Assembly (NCBI RefSeq): GCF_000455485.1
Contig: NZ_CBQR020000022.1
Coordinates: 1 to 38,079, forward strand
DNA length: 38,079 nucleotides
Reading direction: 5' to 3'
Source of the DNA: Gorillibacterium massiliense
GTDB taxonomy: Bacteria > Bacillota > Bacilli > Paenibacillales > NBRC-103111
Part shown: piece by piece, positions 1 through 8,150 of the stretch
Layout of the letters: every line of letters begins with the position of its first letter
Position numbering within the stretch: the stretch's first letter is position 1
Made by a program: the position numbers and the translations under genes
The notes under the pieces: model-generated
What the model was told of the DNA's origin: nothing
Databases searched by the model: none
What the model saw: only the letters and a program-made list of their open reading frames with translations

Positions 1-215
1 TGAACATTCCTCTCCTTGGATATGTTGCGGACGACGATACCGTTTCCCGTTCGGTAAAAAGACAGGTTCCGTTTTCTGTAGCCTATCCGGATTGCCTTGC
101 CGCACGGAATATCGACCAAATCGCAAATCGTTTTCTGCAAGACTCTCAGGAACAAATGGAATCGTCATTGGGGGTCAAAGGGTTTTTAAAGAAAATGCTG
201 CGATTGCTGAAATAA
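1..215 (+). CDS. flhG: FlhG/YlxH MinD-like ATPase, C-terminal fragment
   Basis: This open frame enters from the left edge (first whole codon at 3) and stops with TAA at 213-215, giving the last 70 residues of a protein. The visible part reads NIPLLGYVADD, then SRSVKRQVPFSVAYP, and ends with a basic tail (KGFLKKMLRLLK). This matches the C-terminus of FlhG (YlxH), the MinD/ParA-family ATPase that acts with the SRP-type GTPase FlhF to set flagellar number and placement. The Walker motifs lie upstream and cannot be seen. FlhG directly precedes cheB in the B. subtilis flagellar operon, and the same order here supports the call. The identification rests on the tail plus this position. Confidence 0.8.
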   Translation, partial: NIPLLGYVADDDTVSRSVKRQVPFSVAYPDCLAARNIDQIANRFLQDSQEQMESSLGVKGFLKKMLRLLK

Positions 216-271
216 CAAGATCCTGACGGGAACCCCCCCGCACCCTATGTCATACTTCAGGAGGGAACTGC

Positions 272-1375
272 GTGAACGTCTATTCGGTATTGATAGCAGA
301 TGACTCCTATTTCATGAGGACCGTGATCAGCGGAATGATCTCCGAAGATCCTCGATTTCGGGTTGCTGGCACGGCAAAGAACGGTAAAGAAGCTGTGGAG
401 AAAGCAAGACAGCTGAAACCGGATGTTATTACGTTGGATATCGAAATGCCGGAAATGAACGGGATAGCGGCACTTGAAGCCATTATGAAGGAGCAGCCTG
501 TTCCCATTTTAATTCTGAGCAGCTTCGCCCGAGAGGGCTCGCAAATCGCCTTACAGGCATTGGAGGCCGGCGCATTCGATATAGTCCCGAAGCCGGCGGG
601 GCCGCATTCCATCGATCTGACGACAGTCAAGAAAGATCTGATGGAAAAGCTGCTTCTGGCAGTTGAATCCGGAATCGGTAAGAAATACGTAACGGCTAAT
701 CTCCAGAAAACCGTTTCGGAAAAAGATCCGGTAAAGGGTAATTTGAAACCCCCACCAATTCGGTCATCGACTCCAAAGCCGAGATCTGATCAGCCTGTTG
801 ATCAGATCGTTGCCATCGGAACGTCAACCGGCGGTCCACGGGCACTGCAAAAGGTGCTGGTGCCTTTACCAGCGAGTTTTCCGGCTCCCCTTCTTATCGT
901 TCAGCATATGCCGGCGCACTTTACCCGTTCGTTGGCGGAGCGCCTGGACTCCATGTGTGAAATTCGCGTAGTCGAGGGTGAAGACGGGATGAAGGTGGAG
1001 AGAGGGACGGCTTATATCGCCCCAGGGGGCTATCATATGGTTCTTTTTCAGAGCAAAGGCAGCTATTACATCAGTCTGAATCAAGATGAACCCTGTTCTG
1101 GCCACCGACCCTCCGTGGATAAGCTTTTTCAATCGTTAACTGCCTTTCCTGAGCTTAAGCGCCATGCAGTTCTGATGACGGGGATGGGAAGCGATGGGGC
1201 TAAAGGCATGCGAGAGTTATCCGAATCGGGAGCGGTGGTCACCATTGCCGAGTCTGAAGAAACCTGCATCGTTTATGGAATGCCGCGAGCTGCAGTGGGA
1301 ATGAACGCTGTAACCCATCTGCTGCCGCTTTATGATATTTCCAGTAAGTTAATAGATTTGGTCGTAAAGGGTTAG
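272..1375 (+). CDS. cheB: Chemotaxis response regulator protein-glutamate methylesterase CheB
   Basis: CheB removes methyl groups from (and can deamidate) glutamyl side chains of chemoreceptors, resetting sensitivity after CheA phosphorylates it. The 367-residue product has an N-terminal receiver domain with the acidic pair D10-D11, phospho-acceptor D56 in TLDIEMP and K107 in VPKP. A linker of about 60 residues follows, then the methylesterase domain. The catalytic triad is visible as S185 (GTSTGGP), H212 (QHMPAHFT) and D308 (GMGSDGA). The start is GTG at 272, about 8 bases after AGGAGGG. Length and domain order are normal. It stands 24 bases before cheA in the same operon. Confidence is high. 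Confidence 0.97.
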   Translation: MNVYSVLIADDSYFMRTVISGMISEDPRFRVAGTAKNGKEAVEKARQLKPDVITLDIEMPEMNGIAALEAIMKEQPVPILILSSFAREGSQIALQALEAGAFDIVPKPAGPHSIDLTTVKKDLMEKLLLAVESGIGKKYVTANLQKTVSEKDPVKGNLKPPPIRSSTPKPRSDQPVDQIVAIGTSTGGPRALQKVLVPLPASFPAPLLIVQHMPAHFTRSLAERLDSMCEIRVVEGEDGMKVERGTAYIAPGGYHMVLFQSKGSYYISLNQDEPCSGHRPSVDKLFQSLTAFPELKRHAVLMTGMGSDGAKGMRELSESGAVVTIAESEETCIVYGMPRAAVGMNAVTHLLPLYDISSKLIDLVVKG

Positions 1376-1399
1376 ATTTAACGCGGAGGTGCTTCGCTA

Positions 1400-3433
1400 G
1401 TGGAGCTTAATCAATACTTGTCCATGTTTATCGACGAATCGACGGAACATTTGCAGGCCATCAATGAAAATCTGTTGCGTTTGGAAAACAGCCCCCATGA
1501 CATCGAGATCGTACATAGCATTTTTCGTTCCGCCCATACGCTAAAAGGAATGTCGGCAACGATGGGGTTTGAGGACCCGGCGTCGCTTACCCATCAGATG
1601 GAAAATGTACTGGATCTGGTGCGCAACGGCAAGCTGTCCATGGATCCCGTAATCTTCGATGCTCTGTTTAAGAGCGCCGATGCTCTGGAAGGAATGCTGA
1701 AGGATATCGTAGCAGGAGGCACGGGGAAAGCAGACGTAACCGAAATCGTGGCCCAGCTGAAATCCATTGTAAGCGGCGACCGCAAAGCGCCTGTTGCTGG
1801 CGGCGGCTCGGCAGTGTCTGCCCAGAACGCGGCGATCCAACTGGATGAATTCCAAATATCCGTCCTTGAGCAATCTTTAAACAGCGGCTATCAGGTATTC
1901 TTCGTGGAAACTCGACTGACCGACGAATGCGTGCTTAAAGCAGCCCGGGCGTACATGGTATTTCGTGTATTTGAGGAAAGCGGAGAAGTGATCAAATCTT
2001 ATCCTTCGGTTGAGGATATCGAGCAGGATCGTTTCGATCATTCGTTTTCTGTCTATCTGACAACACACAAATCCAAAGAAAGCTTGGAAAAGGAAATTCT
2101 GAACATTTCTGAAATCCACAGCGTTTCGGTAAATGCTCTAACCAAGGAATCTTTGCGACAGTTGTCCAAGGGTACAGCATCAAGAGAGATTGCAGCGGCC
2201 GTTCAGGCTCCTGAGCGGGGCGTTGAGAAGGATACGGCTCAGTCGGTTAAAGCCCAGCAGGGACAAGCCGCCGGTGCCATGTCAAGCCGCACCATTCGGG
2301 TCGATCTGGAGCGCCTTGATAATCTGATGAACCTGTTCAGCGAGCTGCTGATCAGCAGGGTTCGTCTGGAACAGCTGGCTGGAGAAATCAAACACAGCGA
2401 CTTGCAAGAGACCGTAGAGCATATGGCGCGAACCAGCAGTGAACTGCAGAATATTGTGCTGAAATTGCGGATGGTTCCGGTGGACACTGTATTTAACCGC
2501 TTCCCGCGGATGATTCGCGATATCGCCAAAAACCTGAACAAGAAAGTAGAGTTGATCATTACTGGCGCAGATACCGAATTAGACCGGACGGTTATCGATG
2601 AAATCGGGGATCCTCTTGTCCATCTTCTACGAAATGCCATCGATCACGGTGTTGAGTCCATGGAGGAGCGAGCTGCCGCCAACAAAAGCGAGAACGCCTC
2701 TATCTATCTCCGCGCCTTCCATAGCGGCAATCACGTGTTTATCGAAGTTGAGGATGACGGAAAGGGCATTAACACCGAAAAAGTCCTTGAGACAGCGATG
2801 AAAAGGAGCATTGTCACTCGCGAGCAAGCGGCCAAAATGAGCGAGAAAGATATACACCAGCTCCTTTTTGCTTCCGGCTTCAGCACCGCTGATAAAATCT
2901 CCGATCTTTCCGGCCGCGGCGTAGGCCTCGATGTCGTGAAAACAAAAATCGAATCCCTTGGCGGTGCGGTTGAGGTGGAAAGCTCTATTGGCAGCGGGAC
3001 GAAGTTCATCGTTCAGCTTCCGCTCACACTCTCCATCATTACCGCGATGCTCATCCGCGTCGAGGCTGAGAAATATGCGATTCCGCTATCGTCCATTGTG
3101 GAAACGGCAGCCATCACCAAGGATAAGATTCGCAAGGTTCATGGCAATCTGCTGATGGACTACCGGAATACAGTCATACCTGTTGTTCCGCTTGCTGAAA
3201 TGCTGGAGGTTCCCCATCATGAAAAGGCGGACGACAGCGAGGTTAATTTGGTCATCATCCGCAAAGGTGCCAAGCTGGCGGCTTTGATTGTGGATGAATT
3301 CATCGGCCAGCAGGAAATCGTGCTTCGCAGTCTTGGCAAGTATTTGACTCATGTGTTTGCCATTTCCGGAGCGACGATATTGGGCGATGGACAAGTTGCT
3401 CTCATCATGGATACCAACGCCTTAATTAAATAG
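1400..3433 (+). CDS. cheA: Chemotaxis sensor histidine kinase CheA
   Basis: CheA is the receptor-coupled kinase that phosphorylates CheY and CheB. The 677-residue protein has the usual five-domain layout. The Hpt domain carries the phosphorylated H46 in SAHTLKGM. A middle P2 region (about 155-255) should bind the response regulators. The dimerisation helices follow (RLDNLMNLFSELL). The ATPase domain has the N box (HLLRNAIDHGVE), a G1-type box (VEDDGKGIN) and a G2 box (GRGVGLDVV). A CheW-like domain occupies roughly the last 135 residues. The start is GTG at 1400 with GGAGGT at 1385-1390. It lies between cheB and cheW, as in B. subtilis. Nothing is missing. Confidence 0.97.
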   Translation: MELNQYLSMFIDESTEHLQAINENLLRLENSPHDIEIVHSIFRSAHTLKGMSATMGFEDPASLTHQMENVLDLVRNGKLSMDPVIFDALFKSADALEGMLKDIVAGGTGKADVTEIVAQLKSIVSGDRKAPVAGGGSAVSAQNAAIQLDEFQISVLEQSLNSGYQVFFVETRLTDECVLKAARAYMVFRVFEESGEVIKSYPSVEDIEQDRFDHSFSVYLTTHKSKESLEKEILNISEIHSVSVNALTKESLRQLSKGTASREIAAAVQAPERGVEKDTAQSVKAQQGQAAGAMSSRTIRVDLERLDNLMNLFSELLISRVRLEQLAGEIKHSDLQETVEHMARTSSELQNIVLKLRMVPVDTVFNRFPRMIRDIAKNLNKKVELIITGADTELDRTVIDEIGDPLVHLLRNAIDHGVESMEERAAANKSENASIYLRAFHSGNHVFIEVEDDGKGINTEKVLETAMKRSIVTREQAAKMSEKDIHQLLFASGFSTADKISDLSGRGVGLDVVKTKIESLGGAVEVESSIGSGTKFIVQLPLTLSIITAMLIRVEAEKYAIPLSSIVETAAITKDKIRKVHGNLLMDYRNTVIPVVPLAEMLEVPHHEKADDSEVNLVIIRKGAKLAALIVDEFIGQQEIVLRSLGKYLTHVFAISGATILGDGQVALIMDTNALIK

Positions 3434-3475
3434 TTCATACGAGTTCGGCGGTAATTTCACAAGGAGGAATTAGCG

Positions 3476-3937
3476 ATGGCTGAAGATTTGAAAGTAATCG
3501 TGTTTGTACTTGGTAGCGAAGAGTACGGCGTTGAGGTTGAAAGTGTAAAAATTATCGAGCGGATGCAGCCCCTAACCCGCGTTCCCAAAACACCTGCCTT
3601 CATTAAAGGGGTTATGAATCTCCGGGGTGTAGTCGTTCCAGTTCTGGACTTGAGAGGACGTTTTGGACTAACGGAATCGAAGCACACGGAAAATACTCGG
3701 ATTATCGTGGTTGCCATTAACGATATCGAAGTCGGGATGATCGTCGATTCGGCGAATGACGTCATCGATGTGAACACCGATGAAATTACTGATCCGCCTG
3801 AAATCGTCGGCGGCATTAAAGCCAAATACTTGCGGGGTGTCGCCCGCCTGAAAGAAAACCGTCTGCTTGTTTTGCTCAATTTGCAGGAAGTGCTTAACAA
3901 AACCGAGCTTGTTCAGCTTGAGCAGCTGGAGGGGTAG
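3476..3937 (+). CDS. cheW: Chemotaxis coupling protein CheW
   Basis: CheW is the small adaptor that links methyl-accepting receptors to the CheA kinase on the inner face of the membrane. The 153-residue product is a single CheW domain from end to end. It shows the typical opening (VFVLGSEEYGVEVESVKIIE), the RVPKTPAFIKGVMNLRG segment and the VPVLDLRGRFGL strand. The start is ATG at 3476 with GGAGG about 8 bases upstream. It follows cheA by 42 bases and precedes cheC by 6 bases, so translation of cheW and cheC is probably coupled. Length and motifs are normal for the family. Confidence 0.96.
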   Translation: MAEDLKVIVFVLGSEEYGVEVESVKIIERMQPLTRVPKTPAFIKGVMNLRGVVVPVLDLRGRFGLTESKHTENTRIIVVAINDIEVGMIVDSANDVIDVNTDEITDPPEIVGGIKAKYLRGVARLKENRLLVLLNLQEVLNKTELVQLEQLEG

Positions 3938-3943
3938 AAGAAG

Positions 3944-4561
3944 TTGGACAACTTGCAGTTCGGAGAATTTCAACTGGATGTGCTCAAAGAGGTTGGCAAC
4001 ATTGGCGCCGGACATGCAGCCACTGCCTTGTCCCGTTTGCTGGAAAAGCCAGTGGATATGCAGGTGCCGCAGGTCAAGCTGGTTCCCTTCGAAGAGATTG
4101 CGGATAGCGTCGGCGGACCGGAAAATGTCGTCCTCGCCGTATTTCTCCGGGTGGAAGGGGACACCCCTGGCAATATGTTTTTCATTCTTCCGTTGGATTC
4201 CGCTAAAAAGCTGCTTTATAAATTTGCTGGACTCATTCCTACTGGCGGCGATGGTTTTTCCGAGTTGGAATTGTCGGCGATGAACGAGATTGGCAACATC
4301 TTAGCCGGTTCTTATTTATCTTCTTTAGCTGATCTTACCCATTTGCAGATGGTGCCCACCGTTCCATCTCTTGCTGTCGACATGGCTGGCGCTATTCTCA
4401 GTTATGGATTATTACAGTTCGGGCATATGGGGGATCAAGCCCTCTTTATCGATACAAAGTTTTTGCAAAACGGGGATGCCGTGGAAGGTCACTTCTTCTT
4501 CATCCCCGATCCGGAGTCTTTTAACCGGATCTTTGTAGCCTTGGGAGTTTCCGGCGCATGA
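3944..4561 (+). CDS. cheC: CheY-P phosphatase CheC
   Basis: CheC dephosphorylates CheY-P and binds CheD, closing one of the adaptation loops of Bacillus-type chemotaxis. The 205-residue protein has both copies of the phosphatase motif (D/S-x3-E-x2-N-x22-P): D12, E16, N19 with P42, and S111, E115, N118 with P141. Both sites look intact, as expected for CheC (CheX keeps only one). The start is TTG at 3944, with GGAGGGG overlapping the end of cheW. Its last four bases (ATGA, 4558-4561) contain the start of cheD, so the partner proteins CheC and CheD are translationally coupled. Confidence 0.96.
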   Translation: MDNLQFGEFQLDVLKEVGNIGAGHAATALSRLLEKPVDMQVPQVKLVPFEEIADSVGGPENVVLAVFLRVEGDTPGNMFFILPLDSAKKLLYKFAGLIPTGGDGFSELELSAMNEIGNILAGSYLSSLADLTHLQMVPTVPSLAVDMAGAILSYGLLQFGHMGDQALFIDTKFLQNGDAVEGHFFFIPDPESFNRIFVALGVSGA

Positions 4562-5052
4562 TTCCAACGAATCTGATTAAAGTCGGGATGGCCGATCTGC
4601 AAATAACGGTGGCGGACGGTATCTTAAAAACAACGGGGCTCGGCTCATGCGTAGGCATTACCTTGTATGATCCTTTAATGAAAGTGGCGGGAATGGCTCA
4701 TATCATGCTGCCTTCCTCTGAAATAGCGCGGGAAGGACAGCTCAACATCGCTAAATATGCTGACACAGCTTTGCCGGAAATGATCCGGCTTATGGTTTCC
4801 GCGGGTGCGGACATGCGGAGGATGGAAGCGAAGATGGCAGGCGGTGCTCAAATGTTTGCATTCTCATCGGCGTCGGATACGATGCGCATCGGTCCGCGCA
4901 ATGCAGAATCTTGCAAAGTATTTTTACAGGAAAAAGGTATTCCTTTGAGAGGCGAGGATACAGGGGGCAATTATGGGAGAACCATCGAATTTAACGCAAC
5001 GACGGGTATTCTGCAAATCAGCAGTGTTCAACATGGAATTAAGGAACTATAG
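4558..5052 (+). CDS. cheD: Chemoreceptor glutamine deamidase CheD
   Basis: CheD deamidates specific glutamines on chemoreceptors and, when bound to CheC, raises its phosphatase activity. The 164-residue product has the papain-like active site of the family: C31 in GLGSCVGI, H48 in GMAHIMLP and a threonine at T25, matching the known Thr-Cys-His triad spacing. A later conserved stretch, RNAESCKVFLQEKGIPLRGED, is cut short here as RNAESCKVFL and GEDTGGNYGRTI. The ATG at 4558 overlaps the cheC stop, so no separate ribosome binding site is needed. The downstream membrane ORF starts 3 bases after the stop. Confidence is high. Confidence 0.96.
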   Translation: MIPTNLIKVGMADLQITVADGILKTTGLGSCVGITLYDPLMKVAGMAHIMLPSSEIAREGQLNIAKYADTALPEMIRLMVSAGADMRRMEAKMAGGAQMFAFSSASDTMRIGPRNAESCKVFLQEKGIPLRGEDTGGNYGRTIEFNATTGILQISSVQHGIKEL

Positions 5053-5055
5053 GCG

Positions 5056-5478
5056 ATGATTGGCAATTGGAAATGGAATGCCACTCTTGCCTCCGTCGGT
5101 TTTGCGTTCACTTTTCTTCTGTCCATGGGCCGCAATGTCTGGACGACGACTTTGACCCGCAGCTTGACCAGCGCTCTTGTGTTTTTTCTGCTTGCCTTTG
5201 TGATCCGGCTGTTGTTTGGCCTCGTCCTAAATGTAAGCAGTGCGGGAAATCCGCACGATAAACAAGATAGTCAAGAGGAGGTCAATGATGATAAGGCGAG
5301 CGGGCATCATTTCGATATGAGTACTCCGGATGAAGAGGCAGAACTCATCAAGATGCTTGCCCCTAATGCTCCCGAGACAAGCGAGTTTCAACCGCTGAAT
5401 GCTCCGAAATTAACGAAAAAGGCTGATATGGATCCAGAATACATGGCACAGGTGCTCCGTCAAATGTCTGAAGAGTAA
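5056..5478 (+). CDS. Small membrane protein of the flagellar operon, function unknown
   Basis: This is a 140-residue protein I cannot assign to a characterised family. The N-terminal half has two hydrophobic segments, about residues 8-25 (LASVGFAFTFLLSM) and 36-58 (SLTSALVFFLLAFVIRLLFGLVL). The C-terminal half is soluble, acidic and probably cytoplasmic (DKQDSQEEVNDDK), and ends in a short helix-like stretch (YMAQVLRQMSEE). It begins 3 bases after the cheD stop with only a weak upstream signal (AAGGAA), so it is likely coupled to cheD, and it ends 17 bases before sigD. B. subtilis has no gene between cheD and sigD, so this is an insertion relative to that operon. A role in motility or chemotaxis is inferred only from position. 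Confidence 0.8.
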   Translation: MIGNWKWNATLASVGFAFTFLLSMGRNVWTTTLTRSLTSALVFFLLAFVIRLLFGLVLNVSSAGNPHDKQDSQEEVNDDKASGHHFDMSTPDEEAELIKMLAPNAPETSEFQPLNAPKLTKKADMDPEYMAQVLRQMSEE

Positions 5479-5495
5479 GAGGGGGTGCAGCAATT

Positions 5496-6281
5496 GTGAA
5501 AGATGGCGGAAAAAACCGTACATCCCAATTGGAGCTCTGGCAGAACTGGAAAGTCGATGGAGATCTTGAAGCGAAAACGAAACTGATCGAATTACATCTC
5601 GGTGTCGTTGATTTTGTCGCCGGACGGCTGGCTATCGGATTGCCGAAAACGGTATCCAAGGACGACCTGATCAGTTTTGGCGTCATGGGGCTTATTGATG
5701 CCATCGAAAAGTTTGACTACACCCGCGGCTTGCAGTTTGAAACCTATGCTTCCTGGAGGATTCGCGGCGCCATGCTGGATGGTTTGCGTCAAGGGGATTG
5801 GGTGCCCCGTTCCGTCCGGGAAAAAGCGAAGAAGGTTGAAGAGGGTTATCGGAAGCTGGAGCAAGTCCACATGCGTTCGGTAACCGACGAAGAAATGTGC
5901 AGCTACCTGCAAATTCCGCTGGAAGAATTTCAGCAGATGCTTCAAGATATCGCTGTCACCACCATCTGCTCGATTGATGAACCGATCAAGGATGAAGAGG
6001 CTGAGATTCGCTTGTCGCTTTTGGTTGATGAAAAGGCAAAGAATCCGGAGTATAAAGTCAATGAGTTTTTCCTAAAGGAAACGCTGGCCAAAGCCATTGA
6101 CCGGCTTACGGAGAAAGAACGGACAGTCGTCTCTCTTTTTTATTATGAAGATTTATCCTTAAGTGAAATTGCTGAAGTGATGGCTTTGTCGCCGTCGCGG
6201 ATTTCCCAGCTTCACTCGAAAGCGATTCTGCGTTTGAAAGGCTCCCTCAGTCGGTTCAAGGTTCAGCTATTTCAAAATTAA
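5496..6281 (+). CDS. sigD: RNA polymerase sigma factor for flagellar genes, SigD/FliA (sigma-28)
   Basis: SigD directs RNA polymerase to late flagellar, chemotaxis and autolysin promoters and is held by the anti-sigma factor FlgM until the hook is complete. The 261-residue protein has region 2 (LISFGVMGLIDAIEKFDY, then FETYASWRIRGAMLDGLR, the core-binding and -10 recognition helices), region 3 (VPRSVREKAKKVEEGYRKL) and region 4 (LTEKERTVVSLFYYEDLSL followed by the helix-turn-helix IAEVMALSPSRISQLHSKA). The start is GTG at 5496 with GAGGGGGTG upstream. Its place at the end of the che cluster matches B. subtilis. FlgM is not in the window. Confidence 0.96.
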   Translation: MKDGGKNRTSQLELWQNWKVDGDLEAKTKLIELHLGVVDFVAGRLAIGLPKTVSKDDLISFGVMGLIDAIEKFDYTRGLQFETYASWRIRGAMLDGLRQGDWVPRSVREKAKKVEEGYRKLEQVHMRSVTDEEMCSYLQIPLEEFQQMLQDIAVTTICSIDEPIKDEEAEIRLSLLVDEKAKNPEYKVNEFFLKETLAKAIDRLTEKERTVVSLFYYEDLSLSEIAEVMALSPSRISQLHSKAILRLKGSLSRFKVQLFQN

Positions 6282-6349
6282 ACTGTGCGGTGCGGTCCGA
6301 CATTTAAATGTTCCATGCATGATATCAGTTAGGTACCAGGAGGCAGAAC

Positions 6350-7762
6350 ATGAACGACAGGAAATTTTCCATTGATTATTACGCCGTTCTTTCGGTGTCG
6401 GACGACAAACTCTCCGCCCATCTTTTGATGAAGAATATCGATGACTCTTTTTCTTGCACCACAGATGAGCTGGAAGACTATTTAAGGAACAGTTCAATCG
6501 TTCATGGAGTGCAGCGAGGCAGATTGGTGGAAATCGCTCGTAACCCGAGTGCCTTTATGAACTCAAGTGTGCAAGTAGCCATTGGAACTCCTCCAAAGAA
6601 CGGAACCGACGGATCAATTGAATATAAATACGATCTAGACATGGATCTTCGCAAGCCCCTGGTGCTTGAGGACGGATCGGTTGATTATAAAGAGATGACG
6701 ACCATTTATAATGTAAGAAAAGGCGAGCAGATTGCACGGCGGATCTTGCCTACCGAAGATACACCGGGGAAGGCTGTTACCGGAGAAGCACTCTTCGGCA
6801 AAAAGGGGAAGGAAGTCCGCCTGAAACTGGGCAAGAACGTCATGACCGATCCGGAACAGATTTTTTTGTTTGCCTCGACGGATGGCATGATCTCGAGGAC
6901 GGACGGGGATAAGATCAACGTTTTTCCCATCTATGAAGTCAACGGCGATGTGGATTACAATATCGGCAACATCGATTTTATCGGAACCGTAGTCATCCGT
7001 GGCAGCGTACTCACCGGGTTTCGTATCAAAGCGTCCGGTGACATCCGCGTCACCGGCGGTGTAGAAGGTGCAGAGCTGCTGGCTGATGGCTCCATTGAAA
7101 TCAGCGGCGGCGTGCTGGGCCAGAATAAAGGTTTGATTAAAGCAAGCCGAAACGTGAAGTTGGGTTTTGCCCAAGAGGCGAATATCGAAGCCGGTGAGGA
7201 TATCCTCGTCACTCAGAGCATCATGCACTCGACAATTAGAGCGGGGAAAAGTGTTTTATGCCGGGGGACAAAGGGCTTGATCGTAGGCGGTGTCGTCCAG
7301 GCAGGAGAATCGGTTTCAGCCCGTACCGTAGGGAACTCGCTATCCACAAGTACTACCATTGAGGTCGGCGTTCTTCCCGAACATCGCAACGAACTGATGA
7401 ACTTGCGGCTTAAACTAAGAGGACTTATCGAAAATCACAAAAAGACAGAGCAAGCTCTTAGCCTCCTTGACCAATTGGCAGCCAGCGGTCAGCTCACCGG
7501 GGATAAGATGGCGATGCGCATCCGGCTCAATAACACGAAGAAAATGTCTCTCGCCGAGATTGATGATGCGAAAGATCGGGTGCTCGAGCTGGAAACCATG
7601 TTGGAGAACGTAGATAAGGCTAAAATTGAAGTCGCGGCGACGATCTATGGGGGCGCCAAGCTGGTCATGGGCCGTTACACGAAATTTATTAAGGATCCTG
7701 CTGTACGTGTGCATTTTCGCATCGTCGACGGTGATATCGTGATGATGGCAAATAGCAGATAA
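6350..7762 (+). CDS. FapA family protein (DUF342)
   Basis: The 470-residue protein resembles the FapA/DUF342 family, which occurs in many flagellar operons and has been linked to flagellar placement in Vibrio; its biochemical role in Firmicutes is not settled. The N-terminal domain (about 1-195) includes the family stretch GEQIARRILPTEDTPGKAV. Residues 198-330 are a glycine-rich, repetitive beta segment with runs such as GDIRVTGGVEGAEL and GSIEISGGVLG, suggesting a stacked beta-helix. Residues 345-440 look like a helical coiled coil. The start is ATG at 6350 after AGGAGG. It follows sigD by 68 bases and precedes two small flagellar-operon ORFs. There is no signal peptide or membrane segment, so it is probably cytoplasmic. 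Confidence 0.85.
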   Translation: MNDRKFSIDYYAVLSVSDDKLSAHLLMKNIDDSFSCTTDELEDYLRNSSIVHGVQRGRLVEIARNPSAFMNSSVQVAIGTPPKNGTDGSIEYKYDLDMDLRKPLVLEDGSVDYKEMTTIYNVRKGEQIARRILPTEDTPGKAVTGEALFGKKGKEVRLKLGKNVMTDPEQIFLFASTDGMISRTDGDKINVFPIYEVNGDVDYNIGNIDFIGTVVIRGSVLTGFRIKASGDIRVTGGVEGAELLADGSIEISGGVLGQNKGLIKASRNVKLGFAQEANIEAGEDILVTQSIMHSTIRAGKSVLCRGTKGLIVGGVVQAGESVSARTVGNSLSTSTTIEVGVLPEHRNELMNLRLKLRGLIENHKKTEQALSLLDQLAASGQLTGDKMAMRIRLNNTKKMSLAEIDDAKDRVLELETMLENVDKAKIEVAATIYGGAKLVMGRYTKFIKDPAVRVHFRIVDGDIVMMANSR

Positions 7763-7811
7763 CAACTGGTTACCTTCACTCTCTTAATTCCGATAAAAGG
7801 AAGTGTTTCGG

Positions 7812-8138
7812 ATGAGTTTGAAATCGATTGATATGCAAATCGCCGTTAACCGTACTCCGGAAGCCAGCCACGTTCAACGGGATATTTTGCAGAAGCCACC
7901 TTTTGAGCAGATGCAGCTGGCAGTTCAGCAAGAGAAACAAATGGTAAGGAATCGCAAGATGAGTGAGAAGCTGGAAAAGTCCTCTCGTTCTGCCATTAAG
8001 GACGATGGTAATCCATCGAAAAAAGGAAAACAACGAGGAAAGGCAGCCGGAGTTTCGGATCCGTCCGCTTCCTCTGAAAGCGATGCGCGTTTATCTGAGC
8101 ATCCATATAAGGGAAAACATATCGATTTAACACTTTAA
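7812..8138 (+). CDS. Small basic hypothetical protein of the flagellar operon
   Basis: This is a 108-residue protein of unknown function. I take the ATG at 7812 because AAAGGA ends about 11 bases upstream; an in-frame GTG at 7803 sits only 2 bases after that signal and is less likely. The N-terminal third looks ordered (SLKSIDMQIAVNRTPEASH), while the rest is rich in K, R, Q, S and D and probably disordered (for example KKGKQRGKAAG). It has no signal peptide, membrane segment or known motif. The gene lies between the FapA-like gene and the SwrB-like gene, 12 bases before the latter, so co-expression with flagellar genes is likely. Any function would be a guess. Confidence 0.7.
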   Translation: MSLKSIDMQIAVNRTPEASHVQRDILQKPPFEQMQLAVQQEKQMVRNRKMSEKLEKSSRSAIKDDGNPSKKGKQRGKAAGVSDPSASSESDARLSEHPYKGKHIDLTL

Positions 8139-8150
8139 GAGGTGAGATTG

